This document shows, piece after piece, positions 7,759 through 16,447 of a stretch of DNA of 42,559 nt. Position numbers and translations under genes: made by a program. The notes below the pieces were generated by a model that was not told where the DNA came from, did no database searches, and saw only the letters and a program-made list of their open reading frames with translations. Source of the stretch: an uncultured Saprospiraceae bacterium (GTDB lineage Bacteria > Bacteroidota > Bacteroidia > Chitinophagales > Saprospiraceae); assembly GCA_937923485.1 (NCBI GenBank), contig CALDUE010000079.1:1-42559 (forward strand), read 5' to 3'. How positions within the stretch are numbered: the first letter of the stretch is position 1; each line of letters opens with the position of its first letter.

Positions 7759-8670
7759 CTACCCCACCAAATCCTCCAGCGCCCCTTCTACATCGGGAAA
7801 CTCAAAATCAAAACCTAGTTCATCCACCAACTTCTGCGAGCTCACTCTACACGAGTCTAAAATGGTATGACTCATCTCTCCAAATACGAGCTTGAGTCCA
7901 AAGGCAGGTACAGGTAGCGCAATGGCTGGATTGTCAATAGCTTTCGCCAAAACCTTGGCCATGTGTTTGTTTCGCACTGGAATTGGAGAAGTCGCATTAA
8001 CGGCGCCGACATACTTATCCTCATCAATCGCGGCCATGTAGATCCGAGCGAGGTCGTCAATATGAATCCACGAGTACCACTGCTTACCATTACCGAAATA
8101 GCCTGACACGCCGAACTGTGCTGGCTCAAGCATTTTTTCGAGTGCCCCGCCTTTTGGTGAAAGCGCAACGCCCGTGCGGAGGTAGCAATTTCTAATACCC
8201 GTGGCTTCTGCGGCAGCTTCGATGGCTTTTTCCCATGCGAGGGTGCTCTCACTCAAAAAGCCACTGCCTGGATCTGCATCTTCTTTCATCCAGCTTTCGC
8301 CACGATTGCCATAGTAGCCAATCGCTGAAGCCGAAATGAAAGCTTCGACCTTCTTCCCATACTCCATAATGCCCGTCGCAAGCAAAGCTGTCGACTGTGC
8401 ACGACTATCAATAATCAATTTTTTACGCTCATCGGTCCAACGACCATCGGCTATTCCAGCTCCCGCGAGGTTGACGACGTGGGTTACTCCATCGAAGGCT
8501 TCTGAATCGATAGTCTGTTCTCGCGTATCCCAAGCGAAAGCTTTATAATCGGATACTTGCGCAGGATTCCTTGTAAGAATATGCACCGTATCTCCGCGCG
8601 CTGTCAGCATCTCTGCCAGGCGTGATCCAACAAGTCCCGTACCTCCGCCAATCAATATCGTCTTTGCCAT
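7759..8670 (-). CDS. yfcH: TIGR01777-type NAD(P)-dependent epimerase (YfcH family)
   Basis: This 303-residue protein starts MAKTILIGGGTGLVGSRLAE, a Rossmann dinucleotide-binding GxxGxxG loop at residues 8-16. It continues with THVVNLAGAGIADGRWT, SASAIGYYGNRGE and WYSWIHIDDLARIYMAAI, which mark the YfcH/TIGR01777 branch of extended short-chain dehydrogenases. The C-terminal part (about 245-303, with a helix ending LVDELGFDFEFPDVEGAL) matches the DUF1731 tail of the family. The substrate of the family is unknown. It is transcribed towards the DUF3817 gene and away from the ABC importer. A copy of the dispersed 14-base word sits inside it at 7940-7953. Confidence 0.88.
   Translation of the reverse strand: MAKTILIGGGTGLVGSRLAEMLTARGDTVHILTRNPAQVSDYKAFAWDTREQTIDSEAFDGVTHVVNLAGAGIADGRWTDERKKLIIDSRAQSTALLATGIMEYGKKVEAFISASAIGYYGNRGESWMKEDADPGSGFLSESTLAWEKAIEAAAEATGIRNCYLRTGVALSPKGGALEKMLEPAQFGVSGYFGNGKQWYSWIHIDDLARIYMAAIDEDKYVGAVNATSPIPVRNKHMAKVLAKAIDNPAIALPVPAFGLKLVFGEMSHTILDSCRVSSQKLVDELGFDFEFPDVEGALEDLVG
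7940..7953 (+). repeat. Dispersed 14-base word GCTTNCGCCAAAAC (representative copy of 12)
   Basis: The word GCTTNCGCCAAAAC occurs on the plus strand at 6336-6349, 7940-7953, 12827-12840, 26933-26946, 31814-31827 and 40187-40200. On the minus strand it is at 9889-9902, 12193-12206, 20554-20567, 27950-27963, 33212-33225 and 38629-38642. Six copies have T at the variable position. The usual extended form is AGCTTTCGCCAAAACC. All copies lie inside coding regions, encoding different peptides (AFAKT, VLAK, FGES, SFRQN, LAPKP), so the constraint is on the DNA. Function unknown. Confidence 0.8.
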
Positions 8671-8831
8671 AGCTGTAATCGTTCGTCTGCCTGTGTAACT
8701 ATCTCACCCTGTCGAAGTTGGCGAACTTCGCACTCTTCAGCTAAAGTTAACAACACGAACTCTACTAAGGTGCGCTTCACAATTCTCAATCCCGCTCCTA
8801 TCTTGGACCTCGCAGAGAGCTACCCAAACCT

Positions 8832-10556
8832 ATGAATAAACTTACCTCCATACTCGGGCTTTGCCTACTCGTTGCAGCTGGCAGCTGGTCCTGTGGCAAT
8901 CCACCACCGGAGGCTTCGCTAACTAGGATTCGTGCACAGCTGCCCAAAGAACCGCGGCGGCTTTTCCCTCTACTCGCGGCTTCGAGTTATGAAACACAGG
9001 TCAACGATCTCATTTATCAGTATATCCTTCATTTTGACCCTAAAAGCGGACGTATCGTCCCTCAATTGGCAGCCGCGATGCCGGTGGTCACAGATCTTGA
9101 AGATGGCAATACCCAATACACCTTCACCTTGCGCGAGAACATCCGTTGGTCTGATGGAAAGTCGCTCACCGTTGATGACGTACTGTTCACCTTCAAGGCC
9201 ATCTGGTTTCCGGGCCTGGCTTCTTCTCCCTTGCGCGGCAGCATTCGGGAATTGGTGGATGTGAAAAAGGACCAAAGCAATCCGCTTTCTTTCTCGATCA
9301 TTACGGCGACCAAGAACTTAAATGGAGCTGGCTATTACGGCAACATTCCGATTCTACCTGAGCATGTCTACGATGCTGATAAGCAGTTGCGGAGTGTTGA
9401 ATTACCGATGCTTATCTCTGCTGCAGCTACCGATGACCTACCGGAGGGTATTCGTGCCTTTGCTGCTGAGGAGCGTGTTGCACCTTTCGGCAAAACCCAG
9501 GTTGTAGGTTCTGGTCAATACCTGCTTGATCAGTGGGAACCGGAGCGCTTCGTACGCTTGGTGAAAGATGAAGATTTCTGGGGAAAGGACATAGAAGGTG
9601 CTCTGTTCTTGGCAAATCCAGACACCATCGAATTTCTGCCTGTTCCAGACGCAAATGCAGCAGAAGCAATGCTGGTCAATGGCGAACTTGACTTATTGGC
9701 CAACGTGACTCCGCGTGATGCAGTGAGACTTGAGAAAGACCCGATGTTCGACCTCTACTCACCACGCCAACTCACGCGAACCTTCATCTATCTCAACACT
9801 AAAGACCCGCTACTTGCTGATGCGGATACGCGAAAAGGCTTGGCGCATTTACTTGATGTAGAAGGGTTCTTGAGAGATGTGCAAATGGGTTTTGGCGAAA
9901 GCTTAAATGGCCCTTACCATCCTGTGCAACCTTATGCTAAAGAGAGCAACAATCCCATGGCGTTCAGCCTTGAACAAGCACGTGCTTCTTTTGCAAAAGC
10001 AGGCTGGGCTGATGGCGATGGAGATGGAATTCTCGATCGCCAGAAAAACGGAGTGTTTCAAACGCTTGAATTAGAATACCTCTACCCATCGGTCAGTAGT
10101 AGTTCTGAGGCTCTGGCGCTGCTCTATGCCGAGGCAGCAAATGATGCGGGAGTTTCTGTCACTCCAATTGGGAAAGAATTTGGTGCATTGATCGGTGACT
10201 TGACGAAGCGCAACTTTCAGCTCGTGCAAGGCGCACTAGGAGGTGAGGCGATCCCTGATGATCCATACGGACTCTGGCATACGGATAGTGACTCACCGCG
10301 AGGTAAAAACCGCTCTGGTTTTGGAACGCCAGAAACTGATGCACTCATTGATAGTATTCGAGTCAACCTTGATGAGACTTCGCGCAACCGCCAATACGTG
10401 CGTCTCGCCGCAGAAATTGCCGAACAACAACCCGTCATTTTCTTGATCGTGCCGAAAGAGCGATTGCTCGTCAACAGTGCATTCAAACCGATGCTTACTG
10501 ATCGGCGTCCTGGCTATTGGTTGCCTGGGTTCCGCCTCGATGATTCACCAAACTAA
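8832..10556 (+). CDS. ABC-type peptide importer, solute-binding lipoprotein (SBP_bac_5 family)
   Basis: This 574-residue lipoprotein (lipobox AGSWSC, Cys21) has a family 5 solute-binding fold. Early on it has the YETQVNDLIYQYILHFDP segment and the typical FTLRENIRWSDGKSLTVDDV block. Late in the protein is the AGWADGDGDGILDRQKNG element common in these proteins. It should capture an oligopeptide or similar ligand in the periplasm and pass it to the two permeases encoded directly downstream. The next gene starts 3 bases after its stop, so the three genes form a tight operon. The ligand cannot be predicted. The minus-strand epimerase is divergent, with shared promoter space at 8671-8831. Confidence 0.9.
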   Translation: MNKLTSILGLCLLVAAGSWSCGNPPPEASLTRIRAQLPKEPRRLFPLLAASSYETQVNDLIYQYILHFDPKSGRIVPQLAAAMPVVTDLEDGNTQYTFTLRENIRWSDGKSLTVDDVLFTFKAIWFPGLASSPLRGSIRELVDVKKDQSNPLSFSIITATKNLNGAGYYGNIPILPEHVYDADKQLRSVELPMLISAAATDDLPEGIRAFAAEERVAPFGKTQVVGSGQYLLDQWEPERFVRLVKDEDFWGKDIEGALFLANPDTIEFLPVPDANAAEAMLVNGELDLLANVTPRDAVRLEKDPMFDLYSPRQLTRTFIYLNTKDPLLADADTRKGLAHLLDVEGFLRDVQMGFGESLNGPYHPVQPYAKESNNPMAFSLEQARASFAKAGWADGDGDGILDRQKNGVFQTLELEYLYPSVSSSSEALALLYAEAANDAGVSVTPIGKEFGALIGDLTKRNFQLVQGALGGEAIPDDPYGLWHTDSDSPRGKNRSGFGTPETDALIDSIRVNLDETSRNRQYVRLAAEIAEQQPVIFLIVPKERLLVNSAFKPMLTDRRPGYWLPGFRLDDSPN

Positions 10557-10559
10557 TAC

Positions 10560-11834
10560 GTGAGTTGGGGCCGCTACATAGTACGTCGACTAGTATCGGC
10601 GCTTGGCGTGTTGCTGGCCGTCGTATTGCTCACTTTTTGGCTTTCACGCTATGCGAGCGACGATCCAGTGTATGCTTATCTAGCTTCTACCGATGAGCTG
10701 GAGCAGGCGGGCAGCGCAGAAGATTTGACCGCTTACCGAAGTGCTGCACATAGACTCGGACAGGACTTGCCAAGCTTTTTTTTCAGCTTACAGCCTTCAC
10801 ATTATCCCGATACGCTGCATCTTGTAATGCCACTTTCGCGAAAACTCCAGGCCCAAATGCTGCTCAAAAACGGCGTGGAGTGGTCGGCCATTGAACGTTT
10901 TCAATCTGCGCTATGGCTGAAAAACAACCGCTATTCGAAAAGCCTCCGAAACGTAACGAGGTTTGAGACTTTCGGCAAAGTGCAAGCCAGCTATGATCAA
11001 GATCCGAGGATAGACTTGAGTGCTACACGCTCAGACTTCTTTTGGCCATCCTTGCGTTGGAACGGTTTTCAAAATTCCTTCTGGCATTTCGCTGGTGGAA
11101 TGTTAGATGGTAATTTCGGTTACAGCCTACAAACAGGGGAAGCCGTATCCACTCGAATCGCACGAGCCTTCAAGACCACTTTCCCAATTGCCTTGCTTGC
11201 CTTAATCCTGAGCGTCATTTTAGGTACTTGGCTAGGAACAATAATGGCCAAACATAAATCAGCGTGGCTGAAGCAAGGCTGCTACGTGCTGCTGAGTTTG
11301 CCCGGATTTTGGATTGTATCCTTTGCCATGACACAACTCTCTGGCCGCAACAAGCCGTTTCCTGGACCAGGATGGATACTAGATGGTTCTTTGAGTGATT
11401 GGCTGGCGCATACGAGTTTGCCTATCCTGATCCTTGCTATTCCGGCTGCTGCTTATTTGGCTCTGGTCATGGACGAAAGTCTACAGCAGGCTGATCGCAT
11501 TCCGATTCGAGATTTTGCTCGGCTGCGTGGGCAGAGTGAAAGGAAGGTTTGGTTTGGCGACATGTACCGTCTTGGGCTGGTGCCTAGTGTAGTTACCGTT
11601 GTTGGTCTGCTGGTTCCAGCGTTCATCGGCGGTTCGGTAGTTGTTGAATACGTCTTCAATATTCCAGGCTTAGGTCGAATGGTCTTCGAGTCCATCTTAG
11701 CGAGAGATTGGCCTGTGGTTTTGGGTGTAGTAGTGTTGAGTTCCTTCGCCACAATATTTGGTTACATTCTGCTCGATGTAGTGAATGCAGCATTGGATCC
11801 TCGCTTCAGAAAATTGACGAGCCATGTTGCTTAG
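10560..11834 (+). CDS. ABC peptide importer permease, DppB/OppB type, with enlarged periplasmic region
   Basis: The start is GTG at 10560, three bases after the binding-protein stop; residues MSWGRYIVRRLVSALGVLLA give the first membrane segment. The C-terminal core (about 210-420) has five membrane helices. It also has the conserved coupling-loop region (DFARLRGQSERKVWFGDMYR) and VPAFIGGSVVVEYVFNIPGLGRM, typical of DppB. At 424 residues it is longer than the usual 310-340: residues of about 40-200 between the first helix and the core form an extra, mostly soluble segment. It overlaps the next permease gene by 11 bases. It would form the channel together with the DppC-type partner. Confidence 0.87.
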   Translation: MSWGRYIVRRLVSALGVLLAVVLLTFWLSRYASDDPVYAYLASTDELEQAGSAEDLTAYRSAAHRLGQDLPSFFFSLQPSHYPDTLHLVMPLSRKLQAQMLLKNGVEWSAIERFQSALWLKNNRYSKSLRNVTRFETFGKVQASYDQDPRIDLSATRSDFFWPSLRWNGFQNSFWHFAGGMLDGNFGYSLQTGEAVSTRIARAFKTTFPIALLALILSVILGTWLGTIMAKHKSAWLKQGCYVLLSLPGFWIVSFAMTQLSGRNKPFPGPGWILDGSLSDWLAHTSLPILILAIPAAAYLALVMDESLQQADRIPIRDFARLRGQSERKVWFGDMYRLGLVPSVVTVVGLLVPAFIGGSVVVEYVFNIPGLGRMVFESILARDWPVVLGVVVLSSFATIFGYILLDVVNAALDPRFRKLTSHVA

Positions 11835-12852
11835 TGCCCAACATAAAGAGTCGTCTAGCCCTTGGGCGCAGCGTTTAGCCTTCGTTTGGCTGGCGGTTGT
11901 ATTGGTAGCTGCGCTTTTGGGCGGCTGGTTTATCGATCTGCTTGGCTTGCCTGAAGCAAGCGCAATCGATGCTCGGTGCATGGGAGGCTGCGCTCCTTTT
12001 CGAGGTTCTGAAAGTTTACACCTCTTGGGCACCGACTCTTTAGGGCGAGATGTGCTCAGTCAATTGATTGGTGGTGCACGCACGGCCCTTCTTGGTGGCA
12101 TAGCTGCTTCGGGACTATCCTTTTTGATTGGGTACGCGCTTGGCTCTTGGTCGGCTTGGTATTCAAAAACAGGTGAGAAGTTTTCGTGGCTTGTTTTGGC
12201 GGAAGCTGGACTACTCCTCATTGCCGTCGGCTACCTGTTCAAGTATGACAACACTCCCCTTTTGACCATAATCATGGCGCTTCTAATCGGAGGCGCAATC
12301 ATTGCTTTAACGCTGAGGTACACCAAGTCTTCAACTTTCGGAATACGAACGGATAGCATGTTACTGTACGTTGCCGAGGTCTTTTCAAGTGTTCCGGCAC
12401 TACTCCTCTTATTAGCCTTAGCGGCAATGGCATTTCGACCGGGGCTGATTCAACTTGTAATGATCTATGTCTTTGTGCGCTGGACAAGGTTTGCCGTCCT
12501 CGCGCAGCAAGAGGTAAAGGCTGCCTTGGCGAGTCCTTATATACAGACTGCTTATCATGCTGGACTATCTAATCGCAAGGTGCTGTGGCAGCATATTCTT
12601 CCGAACACTTTTGGTACGCTGTGGGTGCAGGCGCTTTTAGGAGTATCGGCCTTCATTATTATAGAAGGAACATTCTCCTTTCTCGGACTCGGATTGCCAG
12701 TCGAACAAGCGAGCTGGGGCCGCCTTGTTTCTGAGGCCAGATCGGTGAGTGGAGGATGGTGGCTTTGGGTACTCCCAGGGTTAGTGCTAAGCGCTACTCT
12801 TTTGAGTCTTCAGTCTGTCGGTAACAGCTTTCGCCAAAACAAATACTCGTAA
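11824..12852 (+). CDS. ABC peptide importer permease, DppC/OppC type
   Basis: This 342-residue membrane protein overlaps the end of the DppB-type gene by 11 bases, implying coupled translation. It contains HLLGTDSLGRDVLSQLIGGA, the hallmark of DppC-type permeases. The EAA-like coupling region is AYHAGLSNRKVLWQHILPN, and SFLGLGLPVEQASWG lies in the last part. Residues near 120-160 contain an additional hydrophobic pair (LVLAEAGLLLIAVGYLF and LLTIIMALLIGGAIIALTL). No ATPase gene follows; the next gene is on the other strand. The energising subunits must therefore be encoded elsewhere. Two copies of the 14-base word lie within it (12193-12206 and 12827-12840). Confidence 0.87.
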   Translation: MLLSAQHKESSSPWAQRLAFVWLAVVLVAALLGGWFIDLLGLPEASAIDARCMGGCAPFRGSESLHLLGTDSLGRDVLSQLIGGARTALLGGIAASGLSFLIGYALGSWSAWYSKTGEKFSWLVLAEAGLLLIAVGYLFKYDNTPLLTIIMALLIGGAIIALTLRYTKSSTFGIRTDSMLLYVAEVFSSVPALLLLLALAAMAFRPGLIQLVMIYVFVRWTRFAVLAQQEVKAALASPYIQTAYHAGLSNRKVLWQHILPNTFGTLWVQALLGVSAFIIIEGTFSFLGLGLPVEQASWGRLVSEARSVSGGWWLWVLPGLVLSATLLSLQSVGNSFRQNKYS

Positions 12853-12882
12853 GGCTTTCGTTCTGTAAGATCAACAGAATCC

Positions 12883-13083
12883 TTAGCCGCGCATATGCTT
12901 CGGGAAGAGGTTGGAGCTACCCTTTTTCTTAGAGAATTTCCCGTCTTTACCAGGCTTGCTGTGCGCCGCCTCATTGACTGGACAGCCAGATTTTCGGTTG
13001 CATGCAGTGGTTGATCCGAGCAGAATTAGGGCTCCAAACAGGTAAACGAGGATGCTTTTGCTAGGTCGAAAGAGGCTTTTCAC
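12883..13083 (-). CDS. Small lipoprotein of unknown function
   Basis: This 66-residue protein has a signal peptide ending LLGSTTAC (Cys28 as lipid anchor). The short mature part has a CNRKSGCP start, a basic middle (KPGKDGKFSKKKGSSN) and ends LFPKHMRG. I recall similar tiny lipoproteins with a Cys-Pro near the start and a LFPK tail in other Bacteroidota, but no function. It is convergent with the DppC-type gene and divergent from HU. The coding call rests on the clear lipobox and the compact frame. Confidence 0.7.
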   Translation of the reverse strand: MKSLFRPSKSILVYLFGALILLGSTTACNRKSGCPVNEAAHSKPGKDGKFSKKKGSSNLFPKHMRG

Positions 13084-13187
13084 AGGTATTTTTTAGAAGA
13101 AACGGTAAGGTAGGTCATAAAATTTAGGCTAAAAAGGGCCTAAATGCAGGTATTTATCTACAAAAACGTCGCCTTATTTGTATTTGC

Positions 13188-13217
13188 TTGGTTTTCATAC
13201 ATGTACTGCTAAATTTG
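13188..13217 (+). promoter_or_regulatory. Bacteroidota-type promoter of the HU gene
   Basis: TTG at 13188-13190 is followed by 19 bases and then TAAATTTG at 13210-13217. This fits the Bacteroidota -33/-7 consensus (TTG or TTTG, about 19 bases, TAnnTTTG). The HU start codon at 13244 lies 26 bases downstream, leaving room for a short leader. Confidence 0.7.
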
Positions 13218-13243
13218 CCGAACGTTTAAAACACTACCCTCAG

Positions 13244-13516
13244 ATGAATAAAGGAGAACTAGTTTCGCAGATTGCAGCATCAGCTGATCTTTCGAAGACA
13301 CAAGCACAAGACGCTCTTAACGCTGCACTCGACGCTATCGGCGGTGCGCTTAAGAACGAAGATAAGGTAACACTTATCGGATTCGGTACTTTCTCAATCA
13401 ACCACCGTGCAGCTCGTCAGGGCCGTAACCCACAGACTGGAAAGACCATTCAAATCAAGGCGAAGAACTTGGTAAAGTTCAAGGCTGGAAAGGAGCTTGC
13501 AGACAGCGTCAACTAA
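13244..13516 (+). CDS. hup: HU-family DNA-binding protein
   Basis: Taking the ATG at 13244 gives a 90-residue protein, the standard HU length; an upstream in-frame start would add an unlikely 22-residue tail overlapping the promoter. It begins MNKGELVSQIAASADLSKTQ. The family signature GFGTFSINHRAARQGRNPQTG covers residues of about 46-66, including the DNA-intercalating proline (Pro63). HU bends and compacts DNA and supports replication and recombination. It is a single-gene unit with its own promoter upstream and a strong terminator 39 bases after the stop. Confidence 0.95.
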   Translation: MNKGELVSQIAASADLSKTQAQDALNAALDAIGGALKNEDKVTLIGFGTFSINHRAARQGRNPQTGKTIQIKAKNLVKFKAGKELADSVN

Positions 13517-13534
13517 GACCAAAGCAAGCAATTT

Positions 13535-13552
13535 GACTAAAAGCTTTTAGTC
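13535..13552. repeat. 18-base perfect palindrome after HU
   Basis: GACTAAAAGCTTTTAGTC is a perfect 18-base palindrome lying 18 bases after the HU stop and just before the terminator. It could be a protein-binding site or could stabilise the 3' end of the message. Confidence 0.55.
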
Positions 13553-13555
13553 GAT

Positions 13556-13596
13556 AAAAAGGGGTGATTCTGTGAAAGCGGAATTGCCCCTTTTTT
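13556..13596 (+). terminator. Intrinsic terminator of the HU gene
   Basis: AAAAAGGGG (13556-13564) pairs with CCCCTTTTTT (13587-13596), giving a stem of nine or more pairs around a 22-base loop, with the U-tract partly in the stem. Poly-A on the left also makes it work as a terminator for leftward transcription. Confidence 0.75.
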
Positions 13597-13597
13597 A

Positions 13598-13975
13598 GTT
13601 GGCAAATTGTAATTGTTAATTGCCAATTGATAATTGTCAATGGCGAGACGGCTAGCTTGCCTGCTTAGGGAATTTTGAATTGACTACCAAGCTCCGCTTC
13701 GATAATTTTGAATTATCGCGACGCACTTTAGGGATGAACCAGAATGCTAAGCTCGCCTTCGGCTCATTTTAAGGGTTCAGTGCGAGACGCTGGTCCAGCT
13801 AACAGAATAGTAACGTAGCGAACACGTTGTGGCCTTTGATTTCTATTTGAGATAGAGCTGTTTCCTAGCCTGAAAAAACCTGCATCTCGTGTAGATTGCA
13901 GCGTAGCAGTGAACCAGTAAGGCATTAACGCTATCTACTGGTTTGTATTCAACTTTTAGCCCACACACCTCGCTC
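13598..13975. repeat. Gap with reiterated AATTG and TTTTGAATT words and small hairpins
   Basis: 13605-13645 reiterates AATTG-type words (TAATTGTTAATTGCCAATTG), followed by GGCGAGACGGCTAGC. 13670-13720 has TTTTGAATT twice, and CGATAATT-TTG-AATTATCG is a perfect 8-bp hairpin at 13700-13718. The same words occur at 27.3-27.6 kb. From about 13800 to 13975, apart from a CCAGTA/TACTGG inverted pair near 13914-13940, I see nothing definite beyond the leader of the transketolase gene. Confidence 0.5.
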
Positions 13976-14818
13976 ATGGCATCTACACAAGAATTACAAA
14001 AAATTGCGTCTCAAGTTCGAAGAGACATCGTCCGTCAAGTAGCTGGCGTCGGTACTGGTCACCCAGGTGGGTCATTAGGTTGTGCTGATCTACTCGTCGC
14101 TTTGTACTGTGATGTTATGAAACATGACCCGAGCTTCAACATGGAAGCAAAAGGGGAAGACGTATTCATTTTGAGCAATGGACACATCAGTCCAGTTTTC
14201 TATAGTGTACTGGCTCGTTCTGGTTATTTCGATCCAAAAGAGCTTGCAACGTTCCGTTTGATAGGCTCTCGCCTGCAAGGTCACCCGGCAACACACGAAG
14301 GCCTGCCAGGTATTCGCGTAGCAACGGGATCACTTGGACAAGGCATTAGTGTCGCATCCGGTATTGCTGCTTCTAAGAAATTAGATGGTGATGATCGTTG
14401 GGTATTCTGCCTTACTGGAGACGGTGAGCAGCAAGAAGGTCAAGTCTGGGAAGCCGCACTCTTTGGTCATCAATACAAGCTCGATAATTTTATCGTGATT
14501 GCTGACCGTAACCACGCACAGATTGACGGTTCTACCGAGGAAGTAATGAGCCTCGGTGACTTGAGCTCAAAGTGGGCTGCTTTTGGATGGCACACCATGA
14601 AAATGGATGGAAACAACATGGAGGACGTCGTTAAGACACTCAATGCTGCCAAAGAATTGAAAGGAAAAGGAAAGCCAATCTTTATTGAGATGGCAACCAC
14701 CATGGGTCAAGGAGTTGACTTCATGATGGACGGTCACAAATGGCACGGTAAAGCTCCGAACGAAGAGCAAAGCGCTATTGCCATGGCGCAATTGGAGGAA
14801 ACACTCGGCGACTACTAA
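13976..14818 (+). CDS. tktA: Transketolase, N-terminal (TPP-binding) subunit
   Basis: The ATG at 13976 gives 280 residues starting MASTQELQKIASQVRRDIVR; a farther in-frame TTG is unlikely. It carries GHPGGSLG (His29 for substrate/TPP) and the TPP motif GDG (148-150) through ADRN (to 179), with the intervening EQQEGQVWEAALFGHQ. It lacks the pyrimidine and C-terminal domains, which are encoded by the next gene. It is thus one half of a split transketolase, with the two chains forming the enzyme of the non-oxidative pentose phosphate pathway. The partner starts 54 bases downstream on the same strand. Confidence 0.92.
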   Translation: MASTQELQKIASQVRRDIVRQVAGVGTGHPGGSLGCADLLVALYCDVMKHDPSFNMEAKGEDVFILSNGHISPVFYSVLARSGYFDPKELATFRLIGSRLQGHPATHEGLPGIRVATGSLGQGISVASGIAASKKLDGDDRWVFCLTGDGEQQEGQVWEAALFGHQYKLDNFIVIADRNHAQIDGSTEEVMSLGDLSSKWAAFGWHTMKMDGNNMEDVVKTLNAAKELKGKGKPIFIEMATTMGQGVDFMMDGHKWHGKAPNEEQSAIAMAQLEETLGDY

Positions 14819-14872
14819 GTAGCGACCACCTCTAACCTTTCTTCCCCCTTTTCACGATTACAACAACAAGAA

Positions 14873-15841
14873 ATGTCTTCTTCTTCACTATTCCCCAACT
14901 TTCCAGTAACCGGCAAAAAATCAACACGCGATGGATTCGGTGCTGGACTAGCCGTCGCCGGTGATAAGCACGACAACGTCGTTGCACTTTGTGCTGACCT
15001 CGTCGGATCACTCAAAATGGAGGCCTTCATCGAAGCGCATCCTGAACGTTTTTTCCAGATGGGAATCTCAGAGGCCAACATGATGGGCGTTGCTGCAGGC
15101 ATGGCTGTTACTGGTCACGTTCCATTCACAGGAACGTTTGCGAACTTCTCTACGGGTCGCGTCTACGATCAAATCCGTCAGTCGATTGCCTACTCTGATA
15201 AGAACGTCAAGATCTGCGCAAGTCACGCAGGACTTACGCTTGGAGAAGACGGTGCAACACACCAAATTCTCGAAGACATCGGCTTGATGAAAATGCTTCC
15301 GGGGATGACCGTAATTAATCCTTGTGATTACAACCAAACCAAAGCGGCAACCATCGCTATTGCCGAGCATCACGGTCCGGTATACTTACGTTTCGGTCGA
15401 CCAAGCTGGCCAAACTTTATGCCCGAGGATCAGCCATTCGAAGTAGGTAAGGGCATCCTCATGAAAGAAGGAACCGATGTTTCTGTATTTGCTACTGGAC
15501 ACATGGTTTGGCAGGCAATGGAAGCAGTCGCTAAGCTCGAAGCAGAGGGCGTAAGCTGTGAGTTGATCAACATCCACACCATCAAGCCACTTGATGAGGA
15601 ATTGATACTCCGATCTGCAAAGAAGACAGGCCGCGTCGTAACCTGCGAGGAGCACAACCGCATCGGCGGTTTAGGTGATGCAGTCGCTCAACTTATGGCC
15701 CGCAATCATCCTGTCCCGCAGGAGTACGTTGCCGTCGATGATAGCTTTGGCGAAAGCGGTAAGCCTGAGCAATTGCTTGATAAGTACGGCTTGAGTATCG
15801 ATGATACGGCGGATGCTATTCGTCGCTGTGTGAAGAGGTGA
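14873..15841 (+). CDS. tktB: Transketolase, C-terminal subunit
   Basis: This 322-residue protein contains the pyrimidine-binding domain with [18 protein letters not shown] (catalytic Glu67) and [20 protein letters not shown]. The C-terminal domain has [16 protein letters not shown] and [13 protein letters not shown]. Together with the upstream subunit it completes the transketolase. The spacing (54 bases) and equal strand imply one operon. A near copy of the dispersed DNA word, with one mismatch, lies at 15744-15757 within the DDSFGESGK codons. No clear terminator follows; the gap to the next gene is repeat-rich. Confidence 0.93.
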   Translation: MSSSSLFPNFPVTGKKSTRDGFGAGLAVAGDKHDNVVALCADLVGSLKMEAFIEAHPERFFQMGISEANMMGVAAGMAVTGHVPFTGTFANFSTGRVYDQIRQSIAYSDKNVKICASHAGLTLGEDGATHQILEDIGLMKMLPGMTVINPCDYNQTKAATIAIAEHHGPVYLRFGRPSWPNFMPEDQPFEVGKGILMKEGTDVSVFATGHMVWQAMEAVAKLEAEGVSCELINIHTIKPLDEELILRSAKKTGRVVTCEEHNRIGGLGDAVAQLMARNHPVPQEYVAVDDSFGESGKPEQLLDKYGLSIDDTADAIRRCVKR

Positions 15842-16029
15842 TGGGATTTGGGATCTGGGATTTGAGATTTTGGATCGCTGATAGGGATGTGAAATCCAAA
15901 CGTGCATTTGGCGTCGGGATAAATCCCATTCTACATTCGGGCAATCGTGCGCTCTGCGGCTCACCTGCACGATGTTGGGATGGTCGTTTTGGGTATATAT
16001 GATTTGGGAATTTGGGATCGCTGTGAGGG
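15842..16029. repeat. GGGATTTGGGA word array with near-duplicate copies
   Basis: Right after the transketolase stop the word GGGATTTGGGA and variants are repeated. A longer unit (TTTGGATCGCTGATAGGGATG, within about 15871-15895) recurs as TTTGGGATCGCTGTGAGGGATG at about 16011-16032. Between them are two small hairpins: GGGAT-AA-ATCCC near 15917-15928, and ATCGTGC paired with GCACGAT near 15944-15974. No gene is supported in this stretch. Confidence 0.55.
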
Positions 16030-16145
16030 ATGTGAGAACCGGCGGAGCACTAAAGTACTCGCTTGCAAGTAGAGGTACCTATCGGCACCAAGTATTACAT
16101 GTCAAGCAATCGGGCGAAATGCAAGTGCATCCTGTCCCGTGTATT

Positions 16146-16201
16146 GCCCCGCTGTTCGCATGGGTCGACCCTCGCGTCTCGACCCATGCGCTGAGCGGGG
16201 C
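16146..16201. repeat. 56-base compound hairpin
   Basis: GCCCCGCT (16146-16153) pairs with AGCGGGGC (16194-16201). Inside, CGCATGGGTCGA (16157-16168) pairs perfectly with TCGACCCATGCG (16179-16190) around a 10-base loop. The two stems are separated by a symmetric 3-base internal loop, giving 20 base pairs in total. This is the strongest foldback in the window and lies in a gap with no gene. Confidence 0.75.
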
Positions 16202-16209
16202 TGCGCGCA

Positions 16210-16447
16210 GGGCCTCTGCGGTCTCTGCCCTCTGCGATTTTGCGAAGCAAAAGTCTCTGCGATAAAAGACGCCATATATGCCTACGCGTGTTGAAGGTGC
16301 GTCTTGCCTTGCGTTCTTTGCATCTTTGCGCAGACCGCAGTCTTTTGCTGTTCAAATTTTCTTAGGTAGACCGCTGCAGCGGTCTGACCACATTTCGGAG
16401 CACGTCATGCACTCCACATCCCAAATCTCACGTCCCAAATCCCCTTC
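16210..16447. repeat. TCTGCG/TTTGCG word array, palindrome, and inverted GGGATTTGGGA words
   Basis: 16210-16340 reiterates CTCTGCG, TTTGCG and CTTTGCATC words. A perfect 18-base palindrome, AGACCGCTGCAGCGGTCT, lies at 16368-16385. 16415-16444 reads as the reverse complement of the words at 15842-15870 (CCCAAATCTCACGTCCCAAAT), so the whole gap 15842-16447 is bounded by inverted copies of one word family. Open frames in this stretch follow from the repeats and are not credible genes. Confidence 0.55.

Noticed and set aside
7500-7895. Overlapping open frames across the DUF3817 end and the CATGC cluster
   Set aside because: They overlap a clear gene in another frame, and continue through repeats and the antisense of yfcH.
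15972-16355. Open frames on both strands in the 15.8-16.4 kb gap
   Set aside because: They are made of hairpin arms and TCTGCG words, have no ribosome-binding site and encode Arg/Ser-rich nonsense.
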